A stretch of DNA of 64,000 nucleotides. Source: Pirellulales bacterium. Its GTDB lineage: Bacteria > Planctomycetota > Planctomycetia > Pirellulales > JAICIG01. Within the stretch, counting starts at the first letter, position 1; every line of letters starts with the position of its first letter. Made by a program: the position numbers and the translations under genes. The stretch spans positions 1-64,000 of the forward strand of contig DATLUO010000068.1 of the NCBI GenBank assembly GCA_035533075.1. Direction: 5' to 3'. The notes below the pieces were generated by a model, which did not search any database, was not told where the DNA came from, and was given only the letters and a program-made list of their open reading frames with translations. Positions 1-7,077 of this stretch are shown here, piece by piece.

Positions 1-23
1 CGGGACGAGCGCCGGCGCATCAT

Positions 24-51
24 CGTTAGGCATCAGGCGTCACGCGTCAGG
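24..51 (-). repeat. Heptamer array, CCTGAYG type
   Basis: Read on the minus strand this is four consecutive 7-bp units: CCTGACG, CGTGACG, CCTGATG and CCTAACG. The same units recur at 13532-13552 and inside the composite palindrome at 53965-54110. No coding function is apparent. Confidence 0.7.
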
Positions 52-73
52 AAAAAGTCAATTCAAGTGTTTC

Positions 74-136
74 TGAACCCTGAACCCTGAACCCTGAACC
101 CTGAACCCTGAACCCTGAACCCTGAACCCTGAACCC
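74..136. repeat. Nine perfect tandem copies of TGAACCC
   Basis: Nine uninterrupted copies of the heptamer TGAACCC fill this stretch. The complementary unit (GGTTCAG) occurs four times at 28661-28688. The array is intergenic, upstream of prpB. Any apparent peptides through it are artefacts of the repeat. Confidence 0.95.
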
Positions 137-142
137 TTTGAC

Positions 143-182
143 GGTGGGCCGGCGCTCGCAAGCTCGCCGGCCCCACCTTACG
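143..182. repeat. Dispersed hairpin repeat (GGTGGGCCGGCG family)
   Basis: A 40-bp unit that folds on itself: GGTGGGCCGGCG pairs with CGCCGGCCCCACC around a GCTCGCAAGCT-type centre. Closely related copies lie at 25817-25855, 25935-25973, 51022-51061, 51074-51112, 53965-54003 and 54072-54110, with a partial copy at 1144-1166. It resembles a REP-type intergenic element. Confidence 0.8.
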
Positions 183-244
183 TGCGAACCGGCTCCTGCG
201 TATGATTCTCTCAGCCGGGTATCTCGAACCACATTGACAATCGC

Positions 245-1129
245 ATGGCCATACCTTCACCGGGCAGTAAACTACGCGAAGCGGTCGCCGACGCCACTCT
301 TCCCGTGCCGGGGGCATTTAACCCCCTGGTCGCGAGAATGATTGAAGATATGGGTTTCGAGGCCGCATACCTGTCGGGCGCGGCGTTCTCGGCCGGCGAG
401 CTGGCCCTGCCCGACATCGGCCTGTTTACCCTCTCGGAGTTGGCCGAGCAAGCCCGCCGCACGACCCGCAATCTCGGCATACCGCTGATCGTGGATGCCG
501 ACACCGGCTTTGGCGAAGCGATCAACGTGGAACGCACGGTGATCGAGCTGGAGGCGGCCGGCGCGGCGGCTATCCAGCTCGAAGACCAGCGGCTTCCGAA
601 ACGCTGCGGGCACCTTTCCGGCAAGAGCCTGGTGTCGATCGAAGAAATGTGCGCCAAGCTTCGGGCGGCCGCTTCCGCGCGGCGCGACCCCGACCTGGTG
701 ATCGTCGCCCGCACCGATGCCCGTGGCGTCGAAGATTTCTCGTCGGCGCTGGTCCGCGCGCGGCGCTATCTCGAAGCGGGCGCCGACTGGATTTTTCCGG
801 AAGCGTTGGCCGACGAAGAAGAGTTCACGACTTTCGCTCGCGAGATCGACGCTCCGCTGGTGGCGAACATGACGGAGTTCGGCAAAAGCCCATTATTCAC
901 CCTCGATCAACTGGCCGAAATGGGATACTCGGCCGTGCTTTATCCGGTGACGCTGATGCGCGTGGCGATGAAGGCGGTGGAGGCCGCGTTGGCGATGCTC
1001 GCCTCCGAGGGTACGCAGCGCGACCTGCTCGATCTGATGCAGACGCGTCAAGACCTTTACGACCTGCTGCGCTACCACGACTACGAAGCCCGCGACCGGG
1101 CCTTCTTCGGCAACGCGCCGCCGCCGTAG
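245..1129 (+). CDS. prpB: Methylisocitrate lyase (PEP mutase / isocitrate lyase superfamily)
   Basis: This 294-residue protein should cleave 2-methylisocitrate to pyruvate and succinate, the last step of the methylcitrate cycle for propionyl-CoA. The superfamily metal-binding segment VDADTGFG lies at residues 83-90 and E113 follows. The catalytic signature KRCGH is at 119-123, with C121 as the expected catalytic cysteine. The C-terminal MQTRQDLYDLLRYHDYE stretch matches PrpB rather than carboxyphosphonate mutases. The residue after KRCGH is Leu where enterobacterial PrpB has Arg. No prpC or prpD lies beside it; an aconitase gene is 6 kb downstream. A related oxaloacetate decarboxylase-type activity is the main alternative. 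Confidence 0.85.
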   Translation: MAIPSPGSKLREAVADATLPVPGAFNPLVARMIEDMGFEAAYLSGAAFSAGELALPDIGLFTLSELAEQARRTTRNLGIPLIVDADTGFGEAINVERTVIELEAAGAAAIQLEDQRLPKRCGHLSGKSLVSIEEMCAKLRAAASARRDPDLVIVARTDARGVEDFSSALVRARRYLEAGADWIFPEALADEEEFTTFAREIDAPLVANMTEFGKSPLFTLDQLAEMGYSAVLYPVTLMRVAMKAVEAALAMLASEGTQRDLLDLMQTRQDLYDLLRYHDYEARDRAFFGNAPPP

Positions 1130-1143
1130 GGCGTGTACAAGGC

Positions 1144-1166
1144 CGTAGGGTGGGACCAGCGAGCTT
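1144..1166. repeat. Partial copy of the GTAGGGTGGGACCAGCGAG repeat
   Basis: About 23 bp downstream of prpB match the 5' half of the dispersed hairpin repeat seen complete at 25817-25855. The second half is missing. The rest of 1130-1271 shows nothing recognisable. Confidence 0.7.
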
Positions 1167-1271
1167 TCCGTTAGCACGGCGTTAAATCTTGGTAAGCCGT
1201 TTGACAGGCGGCGAAACCACGGTCTACTGGCATCCTGCGCGTCATCCCCACGGCCGAGCAGTGAAAGCGAC

Positions 1272-1706
1272 GTGGCTGACCCCATCGAGGCGCTCGACCG
1301 TTTCCAATTGCGGGCTCACGCGCGGTTGTTGCGGGCGGCAGTCGTGCTGTTCGGCAAGAAGCCGTCCGGCAACTATCCGCAATGCCAGTTGCGGCTGGCT
1401 CGTTTCAAGGGAATCGACAAGACCGAGTTTCTTGATAATCGGCAGGTTCAGGGCCATGCCTTCGGGTTGCTCGACGAGGCGATGCACTTCATCCTCCGCA
1501 ACATTCCGATTGCGGGGCGGATCGAGTCAGCAAAGCTGGAAAGGACTGACACGCTGTCTGAAAGCGATGGCTTGTTGGGTCCGAGGCTGAAGTTCTATTT
1601 GTGGCAGTTGGCTCAAACGCATGCCGTAACAATCGAGGCAGCAAAAAGAGCCTTTATGCCTGGGAAGGAGGGTGGAACGGAGGACGAGAGGGAAGAGAAA
1701 GAATAA
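1272..1706 (+). pseudogene. Fragment of an AlbA_2 / RecG-like (COG2865) ATP-binding protein
   Basis: The first ~90 residues read like the middle of COG2865-type putative transcriptional regulators: the AVVLFGKKPSGNYPQCQLR segment, then RLARFKGIDKTEFLDN and a LLDEAMHFILRNI helix. The family's N-terminal AlbA_2 DNA-binding domain is absent. The sequence leaves the family after IAGRIE, before the ATPase-like C-terminal domain. The only available start is GTG at 1272, inside the homologous region. I read it as a truncated remnant with an unrelated tail of ~50 residues. Family assignment is from recalled sequence patterns, not a search. Confidence 0.5.
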
Positions 1707-1738
1707 CGCTGCTTAGACGGCGGTATTTGTTCGCTGAC

Positions 1739-2740
1739 ATGAAAGTGCCCAAAGACGACGACAAACCCTTGACGCCCGCCCAGGCCCGGCAAAAGGTCCA
1801 GTACGGCCTCGAAGACCACTTGTCCGGCAAAAACCCAGAAACGATCTTGTTCCGCCTCAAGCCGACCAAGAAGGCCGACGAAATGTACCCGTTGAAACTG
1901 ACCCAACAGCAACGAGACAGCTTGATCCACCGCACTCGGCTCAAGAACAAGCTCAAGGAGAGACTCAAGGAAGCAGGAGAAGGCACGCAGGTCGTCAGCA
2001 TCACCCGGAAAGAACTCGATCACCTAGACGACGAGATACCGTCCGCCGCCGTTTATGCCCCCGGCCCGCATAAGAAGCGGCTTATGGCAGTAATGCGCAA
2101 GGTCGCTGAACTCATCGCCTCTGACCGGCCGAAATTGGCCGGTGAGGAAGCGCCGAAGACCCGCAAGACGGCCCCGAAGAAGGGCGACGTGATCTATCAG
2201 TTCAAGATCAGTCTTCTCGAAATCAAGCCGGCGATCTGGCGGCGGATTCAAATCCACGATTGCACACTGCCCGACCTGCACGAGTACATCCAAGCCGCCT
2301 TCGGCTGGTGGAATTACCATCTGCACCAGTTCGAGATCGCCGGCACGACCTACATGGAGCCGGACCCGGATGGCGACGACTGGGGAATGGAATTCGAGGA
2401 CGAGCGGGGCATCCTCATCAGCAAGCTGCTGCCTCAGTCGGGCGAGCGCACTCGCTGGCTTTATGAATACGACTTCGGCGATGGCTGGCGGCACGAGGTT
2501 CTGTTCGAGGGCTTCCCGACGGCCGACCCCAAGGCAAAATATCCGGTGTGCCTTGAAGGCGCACGGGCGTGCCCACCCGAAGATTGCGGCGGCCCTTGGG
2601 GCTACGTCGATTATCTGGAAGCCATTTCTAACCCCAAGCACAAAGAGCACAAGGACATGCTTCGGTGGCGTGGTCCGTTCGATCCCGAAGCCTTTGATGC
2701 AAAGAAGGCGACGAGGGAAATGAGGAAGGTGAAAGTGTGA
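1739..2740 (+). CDS. Plasmid pRiA4b ORF-3 family protein
   Basis: The C-terminal ~190 residues carry the pRiA4b ORF-3 (PF07929) pattern: VIYQFKISLLEIKPAIWRRI, then LHEYIQAAFGWWNYHLHQF, a WLYEYDFGDGWRHEV core and a cysteine-containing CPPEDCGG stretch ending in WRGPFDPEAFD. The first ~140 residues are charged and unassigned. I start it at the ATG of MKVPKDDDKP because the 46 residues upstream look like read-through from the preceding fragment. The family is common on plasmids and in accessory islands and its function is not known. It sits one base from the next gene, so the two are probably co-translated. Confidence 0.8.
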   Translation: MKVPKDDDKPLTPAQARQKVQYGLEDHLSGKNPETILFRLKPTKKADEMYPLKLTQQQRDSLIHRTRLKNKLKERLKEAGEGTQVVSITRKELDHLDDEIPSAAVYAPGPHKKRLMAVMRKVAELIASDRPKLAGEEAPKTRKTAPKKGDVIYQFKISLLEIKPAIWRRIQIHDCTLPDLHEYIQAAFGWWNYHLHQFEIAGTTYMEPDPDGDDWGMEFEDERGILISKLLPQSGERTRWLYEYDFGDGWRHEVLFEGFPTADPKAKYPVCLEGARACPPEDCGGPWGYVDYLEAISNPKHKEHKDMLRWRGPFDPEAFDAKKATREMRKVKV

Positions 2741-3258
2741 TGAAAGAGCCTGACAAGATGTCGGAGATGCTCAAGGAAATGGCGGAGCGTTTGCTTCGTG
2801 AACCCGACGGCGTTCCATCGTCGGAGGCTTTCAACGTCGCACTCATGTTCGCCAACATCGCTTGGAATGAAACTGTCGGCCTGGATAACGCTCGACAGGG
2901 TTACCGCTCGGCTTGGGAACAGATCGAGGCGGAGAACCCCGCACTGTGGAACCAGTTGAAGTCGAACGACGTGGACGCCATGATCGACGAACTCATTCGC
3001 TTCAAGCAAGAACATTACCCGAATGACAAACGACGAATTCTCGCCTGCGGCACCACGCCTGAAAGCAAGGTTCGTGTGGAATGGATGGTTCCCGCCACTC
3101 CGGGAGTCAGTTCAAAGTGGGAGATGCAGCTCTTCGGGCTGGTGAGAATGGGAGAACGAGAGCAAGCAATCAAATTCGTGCAGAAGACGGTGGGCGTGTC
3201 TCGCAAAGATGCGGCGAAGAAGGTTGCGTCGGTCGCTGCCCAGTTACGGATGTTGTAA
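2740..3258 (+). CDS. Hypothetical protein, coupled to the pRiA4b ORF-3 gene
   Basis: A 172-residue soluble, mostly helical protein with no signal peptide or membrane segment. The ATG shares one base with the upstream stop (TGATG), indicating translational coupling; a GTG one codon earlier is also possible. The second half contains a VRVEWMVP strand and ends with a basic helix (SRKDAAKKVASVAAQL). I do not recognise the family. Its place between a pRiA4b ORF-3 gene and two more accessory genes suggests it belongs to that module. Confidence 0.65.
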   Translation: MKEPDKMSEMLKEMAERLLREPDGVPSSEAFNVALMFANIAWNETVGLDNARQGYRSAWEQIEAENPALWNQLKSNDVDAMIDELIRFKQEHYPNDKRRILACGTTPESKVRVEWMVPATPGVSSKWEMQLFGLVRMGEREQAIKFVQKTVGVSRKDAAKKVASVAAQLRML

Positions 3259-3280
3259 ACCCAAGGAAAGGACTAGAACC

Positions 3281-4060
3281 GTGCCAAAAAAGACGAGCCG
3301 AGCATCGAAGCGACCAGCCTCGCTTTCATGGGAGTTTGACCCAGACATCCCCACGCACGACTTCTTTGAAGGCGGTTCCCTGGATGACTTGGGGAACCTC
3401 GAAGAAGCCGTCGATAGTTTCGTCTGGTGGTTGGAAGAGGGCTGTTTTCTGACGTGGGAGGCGGTCATCTGTGAAGAGCAAGACATCCCCCTCACGCCCA
3501 GGCAGAAGAAGAGATTGGGCGGTCTGCTGAACTTCAATGATGTCGGAGACGGTGCAATCCTTTACATTGACGAAATCCCCCGGCCTAGTGAACCCTGGTA
3601 CGTCATCTTCAAGAAAATCGTGCCGCACTTGCTGATTGAGCCGTATCGCACTTTTGATTGTCACGAGCAAGTGAACTGCGAGGGCTGGAACCGGATCGCT
3701 ACCGGCCTCCTAGAGCATGGGCAGGGGCTTTCCTTGCCACCAAGCGTGGAATCTTGGGAGGCGTTAGTCCCGGTGGAGTTGCGCCATAAACTCTGGCTGC
3801 AACGGTGCTTCAACAGCCTTGATGGTTTGGGACAGGATGCGAGCCTGACCCTGAAAGACCCTGAAGAGCATTACCGAATGAACTGGTTCTTCCAAAGTCT
3901 GCGAGAATGCAAGGCTACGGTCGCCTACTTCCACCTAACCCTTGAATCGCTCCTCAACCGGCTCGTGCTTCCCCCAGAGGAGCAGGCGGTCTTCGTGAAA
4001 ATGATGCAGGATAAGCTCGGCCTGGGTTCGCCCCAGGAGCAGATCGCCAGTCACCTTTAG
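3281..4060 (+). CDS. Hypothetical protein of the accessory cluster
   Basis: The GTG start at 3281 is preceded by AAGGAAAGG, a better ribosome site than any earlier codon; a longer reading would overlap the preceding gene. The 259-residue product is soluble and acidic, with a tryptophan-rich N-terminal third (VDSFVWWLEEGCFLTWEAV). It has a DVGDGAILYIDEIPRP strand region and a helical C-terminus. I do not recognise the family. It starts 22 bp after the previous gene and probably shares its transcript. Confidence 0.65.
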   Translation: MPKKTSRASKRPASLSWEFDPDIPTHDFFEGGSLDDLGNLEEAVDSFVWWLEEGCFLTWEAVICEEQDIPLTPRQKKRLGGLLNFNDVGDGAILYIDEIPRPSEPWYVIFKKIVPHLLIEPYRTFDCHEQVNCEGWNRIATGLLEHGQGLSLPPSVESWEALVPVELRHKLWLQRCFNSLDGLGQDASLTLKDPEEHYRMNWFFQSLRECKATVAYFHLTLESLLNRLVLPPEEQAVFVKMMQDKLGLGSPQEQIASHL

Positions 4061-4137
4061 CCTTGAAGTGGGCAATCATCCCGATTATTCGAGCAATGCA
4101 GTCGCCAATAGCAAAGCAGAAAAAAGCTGGTGCAGGA

Positions 4138-4639
4138 ATGTCTGACAAGGTTCAGCCTGTCTTCGAGCAGATCACTGGGCTGGTCGATGCGTTCTGCCGT
4201 GAGCATCTGAATGACGAATATGCCGAGCTATGCCGCAAGCTGACAGAGAAGCTCGCCCGGAAGCGACCTTCGCCATTGGTGAGCGGCAAGCCGACCACTT
4301 GGGCCTGCGGCATTGTGCGGCACGATTGGATGGGTGAACTTCCTCGACGACAACAGCAAAGATCCGCACATGAAGCTGACCGCCATCGACAAGGCATTCG
4401 GCGTCGGCGAAAGCACCGGCCAAGGCAAGTCGAAGGAGATTCGCACGATGCTAAGAATAAGGCCGATGGACCACCATTGGACGCCGCCGAGTCGGATGGA
4501 CGACAACATCATGGTTTGGATGCTGAACGTCAACGGGTTGGTGATGGACATTCGCCGTTGCCCCAGTTGGCCGATTATTTTAGCAATACTTTTGTCCGTG
4601 CGGCGAAGCAGCCCGCTGGCGTTCGTCGAGCTGCGGTGA
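4138..4639 (+). pseudogene. DUF6398 domain protein, frameshifted
   Basis: From the ATG of MSDKVQPVFEQI the protein reads as a DUF6398 domain (CREHLNDEYAELCRKLTEKL, RKRPSPL, TWACGIV). Near 4312-4322 the homology jumps to the next frame and continues as GWVNFLDDNSKDPHMKLTAI, FGVGESTGQGKSKEIR, a WTPPSRMDDN segment and WMLNVNGLVMDIR. One extra base (or two missing) would restore the frame. In the original frame the reading continues as a basic, low-complexity tail to 4773. Either the gene is dead or the base call is wrong. Confidence 0.65.
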
Positions 4640-4656
4640 GAAGTCGAAAAGATCCT

Positions 4657-5028
4657 GTCCAAGCCAACGGCGCGGTAGAACACAGGGAGCCACGTGCGCG
4701 GATGCCCGCAACCGATCCAACCCAAGCCAGTCGCGAGATAGAACACAAGAATGTTTCGGTTCCGAGCGGATGACGCTGGAAGCCCGCGCCGGAAACATAC
4801 CACCGCGGAACTACGAGATGATGGAATCCTTCGGGTTTTTCCCGTTAGTGCAAATTTGCACGAACGGGGCGGAACGGCATCCATCACGGCGGAGCGTGAT
4901 ACGCCGGGACGCGAAGCATGCCAAGCCAGTCGCGCGGTAGAACGGCAGCAAGACAGAAAGATTATCAGACAGAAAAAATGAGCGACGAAACCCCCAATCC
5001 AAAATCGAAAATCGACAATCCAAAATTG
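4657..5028. repeat. Mosaic repeat island I
   Basis: No gene is supported between 4640 and 5321. The stretch holds modules that recur elsewhere. Three copies of a CCAAGCCAGTCGCGCGGTAG-like unit lie at 4657-4686, 4721-4749 and 4921-4945. A 55-bp unit (4811-4865) contains the palindrome GTGCAAATTTGCAC and is about 90% identical, inverted, to 28965-29019. A hairpin ATCACG-GCGGAG-CGTGAT is at 4883-4900. A GACAGAAA...GACAGAAAAA unit is at 4952-4984. A heptamer run of ATCCAAA-type units occupies 4997-5028. Confidence 0.8.
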
Positions 5029-5321
5029 AAGCCCCGCCCCCCAGATTTATCGTTGCGGCGCCAAAATGAGCCGCCCGAGAATATCGGCGCAAAGCCCAGC
5101 GGGCCAAGGGCTCGCGGGCAGGGCAAACCGGACACGTGCGTTGTTTTTGACAAGGTTAAATATTTTATGACAAGGGTAATTCGAGGCCACCCAACCGCAC
5201 GTCGATGCGGAACCGGTCGCCTGGAGCGACCACCGCATCCAATCCTGGGACGCCCTCACCCGTCCCTCCCGGTGGCAGGCGGCGCGCAGCGCCGGCTCAG
5301 GTCTTTGACAATTTGGTAGAC

Positions 5322-6791
5322 TCACATCACCGCGAAGTAATTCTCCACCGCGAAGTCAAAGTTCTCGGCCGACATCACCGGCGTCTGCCCCTGGAAGTCG
5401 CAGAGATTCTTGATCTGCAACAGGAGGTCGCGCGGCTGGCAACAGCGGAAGGGGCGGTTGGCGTAGTGCGCGCGGACCAGGTGGTCGACCGCCTCTTCAA
5501 CGTAGACGAAGCCCATTTTCGGCGCAATGATGCGGAAAAGCTGCCGGAATTCTTCCTCCGTCGGATCGAGCACGTCGATCTTGTACGGAATCCGCCGCAA
5601 GAAGGCGTCGTCGACCAGGTCCTTCGGTTCGAGGTTGGTCGAAAAAATGACGAGCTGGTCGAACGGCACTTCGATCTTTTTGCCGTTCGGTAGGTTCAAA
5701 TAGTCGTACCGCTTTTCCAAGGGCACAATCCAGCGGTTCAACAGTTCGTCGGTGGTCATCCGCTGACGGCCGAAGTCGTCGATCACCAGCGTGCCGCAGT
5801 TGCTTTTCATTTGCAGCGGCGACTCGCAGATGTTCGTGGCCGAATTCACCGTCACCTCCAGCGACGACATGGTGAGTTCGCCGCCCACGACGATCGTCGG
5901 CCGCTTGATGCGGACCCAACGCTTGTCGATCTGCCGGTTGTCGATCAGCCCGTCGGCTTTCTCCAGCGGCATCTCTTCGTGGTTGCTGGGATCGAACAGC
6001 CGCAGGATTTCGCCCTCGACGCCCACGGCGCGGGGAATCCAGATGCAGTTGCCGAAGGCCCGTGTGATTCGCTCGGCGATGCTCGTCTTGCCGTTGCCCG
6101 CTGCCCCGTAGAGAAACATGCCCCGGCCCGAGTTGATGGCCGGGCCGAGCCGGGCCATCATGCGTTTGTTCAGCAGCAAGTCGGCAAACGCCCGGTCGAG
6201 ATCGGCCTGCGTGGGCCGCAGCCGGGTGAGCGATTGCGCCCGAACGCTGGCGGCGTAATCTTCCAGGGCGACCGGCGCGGAACCGAAGTAGGTGGAGTGG
6301 TCGGTGTAACGTCGGGCACGCTCGCGGCCGATTTCCGTGAGTTGGTACACATAGTCGTTCATCGGCGCCGTATCGCGATAAACGAGGAGTTGGTCGTTCT
6401 TGAGCTGGTGAAGATGGTCATCGACCAGCTTGAACGGCAGCCTGACCTGCGTCGCGGTCTCGCGTCCGCTGGCGGTGCCGTTGGCCAGCAGGAACTTCAT
6501 CACCAGGGCTTCGAGCAGGCCCTCGCTGACACGGGCTTCGCGCAGCGAGGCGGGCTCCAACGGCAGGAATTCGCCCGACGCCGGATCCGTCGTTTGGCTC
6601 GTTGCAGGCGATACAAGCTGCTTCACCCGGCCCAGGAGATCGTCGAGCTTCTTGTCGGCGGGCCGGTCGGCCTTGGGTGGCACGGTCGGCTTTTGCGGCT
6701 GTGTGGCCGCCAGAGCGGCCCAGGCATCGCCGGCGGATGAATCTTTGCCGATCAGGCTTTCCAGAAGGCTTTCGGGAGACGTTTCCGCCAT
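5322..6791 (-). CDS. AAA-type ATPase with N-terminal winged-helix-like region
   Basis: A 489-residue cytoplasmic ATPase. Walker A is GAAGNGKTS (229-237), Walker B is LVIDDFG (335-341), and a sensor-1-like IFSTN lies at 382-386, followed by [10 protein letters not shown] (398-407) with likely arginine-finger residues. Residues 85-160 look like a small helical domain ([15 protein letters not shown] to [16 protein letters not shown]). The first ~80 residues are low-complexity and Pro/Ala-rich. The domain resembles ATPases found near planctomycete pilus or secretion genes, but no such genes are adjacent here. It is transcribed divergently from the aconitase gene. Confidence 0.75.
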   Translation of the reverse strand: MAETSPESLLESLIGKDSSAGDAWAALAATQPQKPTVPPKADRPADKKLDDLLGRVKQLVSPATSQTTDPASGEFLPLEPASLREARVSEGLLEALVMKFLLANGTASGRETATQVRLPFKLVDDHLHQLKNDQLLVYRDTAPMNDYVYQLTEIGRERARRYTDHSTYFGSAPVALEDYAASVRAQSLTRLRPTQADLDRAFADLLLNKRMMARLGPAINSGRGMFLYGAAGNGKTSIAERITRAFGNCIWIPRAVGVEGEILRLFDPSNHEEMPLEKADGLIDNRQIDKRWVRIKRPTIVVGGELTMSSLEVTVNSATNICESPLQMKSNCGTLVIDDFGRQRMTTDELLNRWIVPLEKRYDYLNLPNGKKIEVPFDQLVIFSTNLEPKDLVDDAFLRRIPYKIDVLDPTEEEFRQLFRIIAPKMGFVYVEEAVDHLVRAHYANRPFRCCQPRDLLLQIKNLCDFQGQTPVMSAENFDFAVENYFAVM

Positions 6792-6979
6792 AAAACCAGA
6801 GATCCTGCCGGTCGCGAGGTGGTCGCTTGCAGCTTAAATGTAGGTTTCGCAAGGGTGGCGTCAAATGACGTAGCCGAAGACTCGCTGGTTCGAGCAGAGT
6901 GATGGAACGTGAAAGGCCCCCAGACAAGGCGGCGCTTTTGAGGTAAACTGCCGTCCATAAACATAGACCGCATCGACGG

Positions 6980-7039
6980 GGAGGATGGCCTTCCTAGGCC
7001 GTCACCGCTCGACGTGACGGGCAAGGAAGCCCATCCTCC
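6980..7039. promoter_or_regulatory. Long hairpin in the aconitase 5' region
   Basis: Twenty-six-base arms (6980-7005 and 7014-7039) match at 23 positions around an 8-base loop. The downstream arm ends 38 bp before the acnA start. It lies between divergent genes with no T-run, so it is not a terminator of either. It may be a dispersed repeat or a leader structure. Confidence 0.6.
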
Positions 7040-7077
7040 GACTAAACGCCGCCATCGCAAATGTCACGGAGCTTGCT

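Noticed and set aside
74-136. Telomere-like or CRISPR array
   Set aside because: TGAACCC tandem units resemble telomeric repeats only superficially and have no spacers; a short internal bacterial heptamer array is the simpler reading.
5148-5180. TTGACA-like and AT-rich stretch resembling a promoter
   Set aside because: It faces the 3' end of a minus-strand gene and no plus-strand gene follows.
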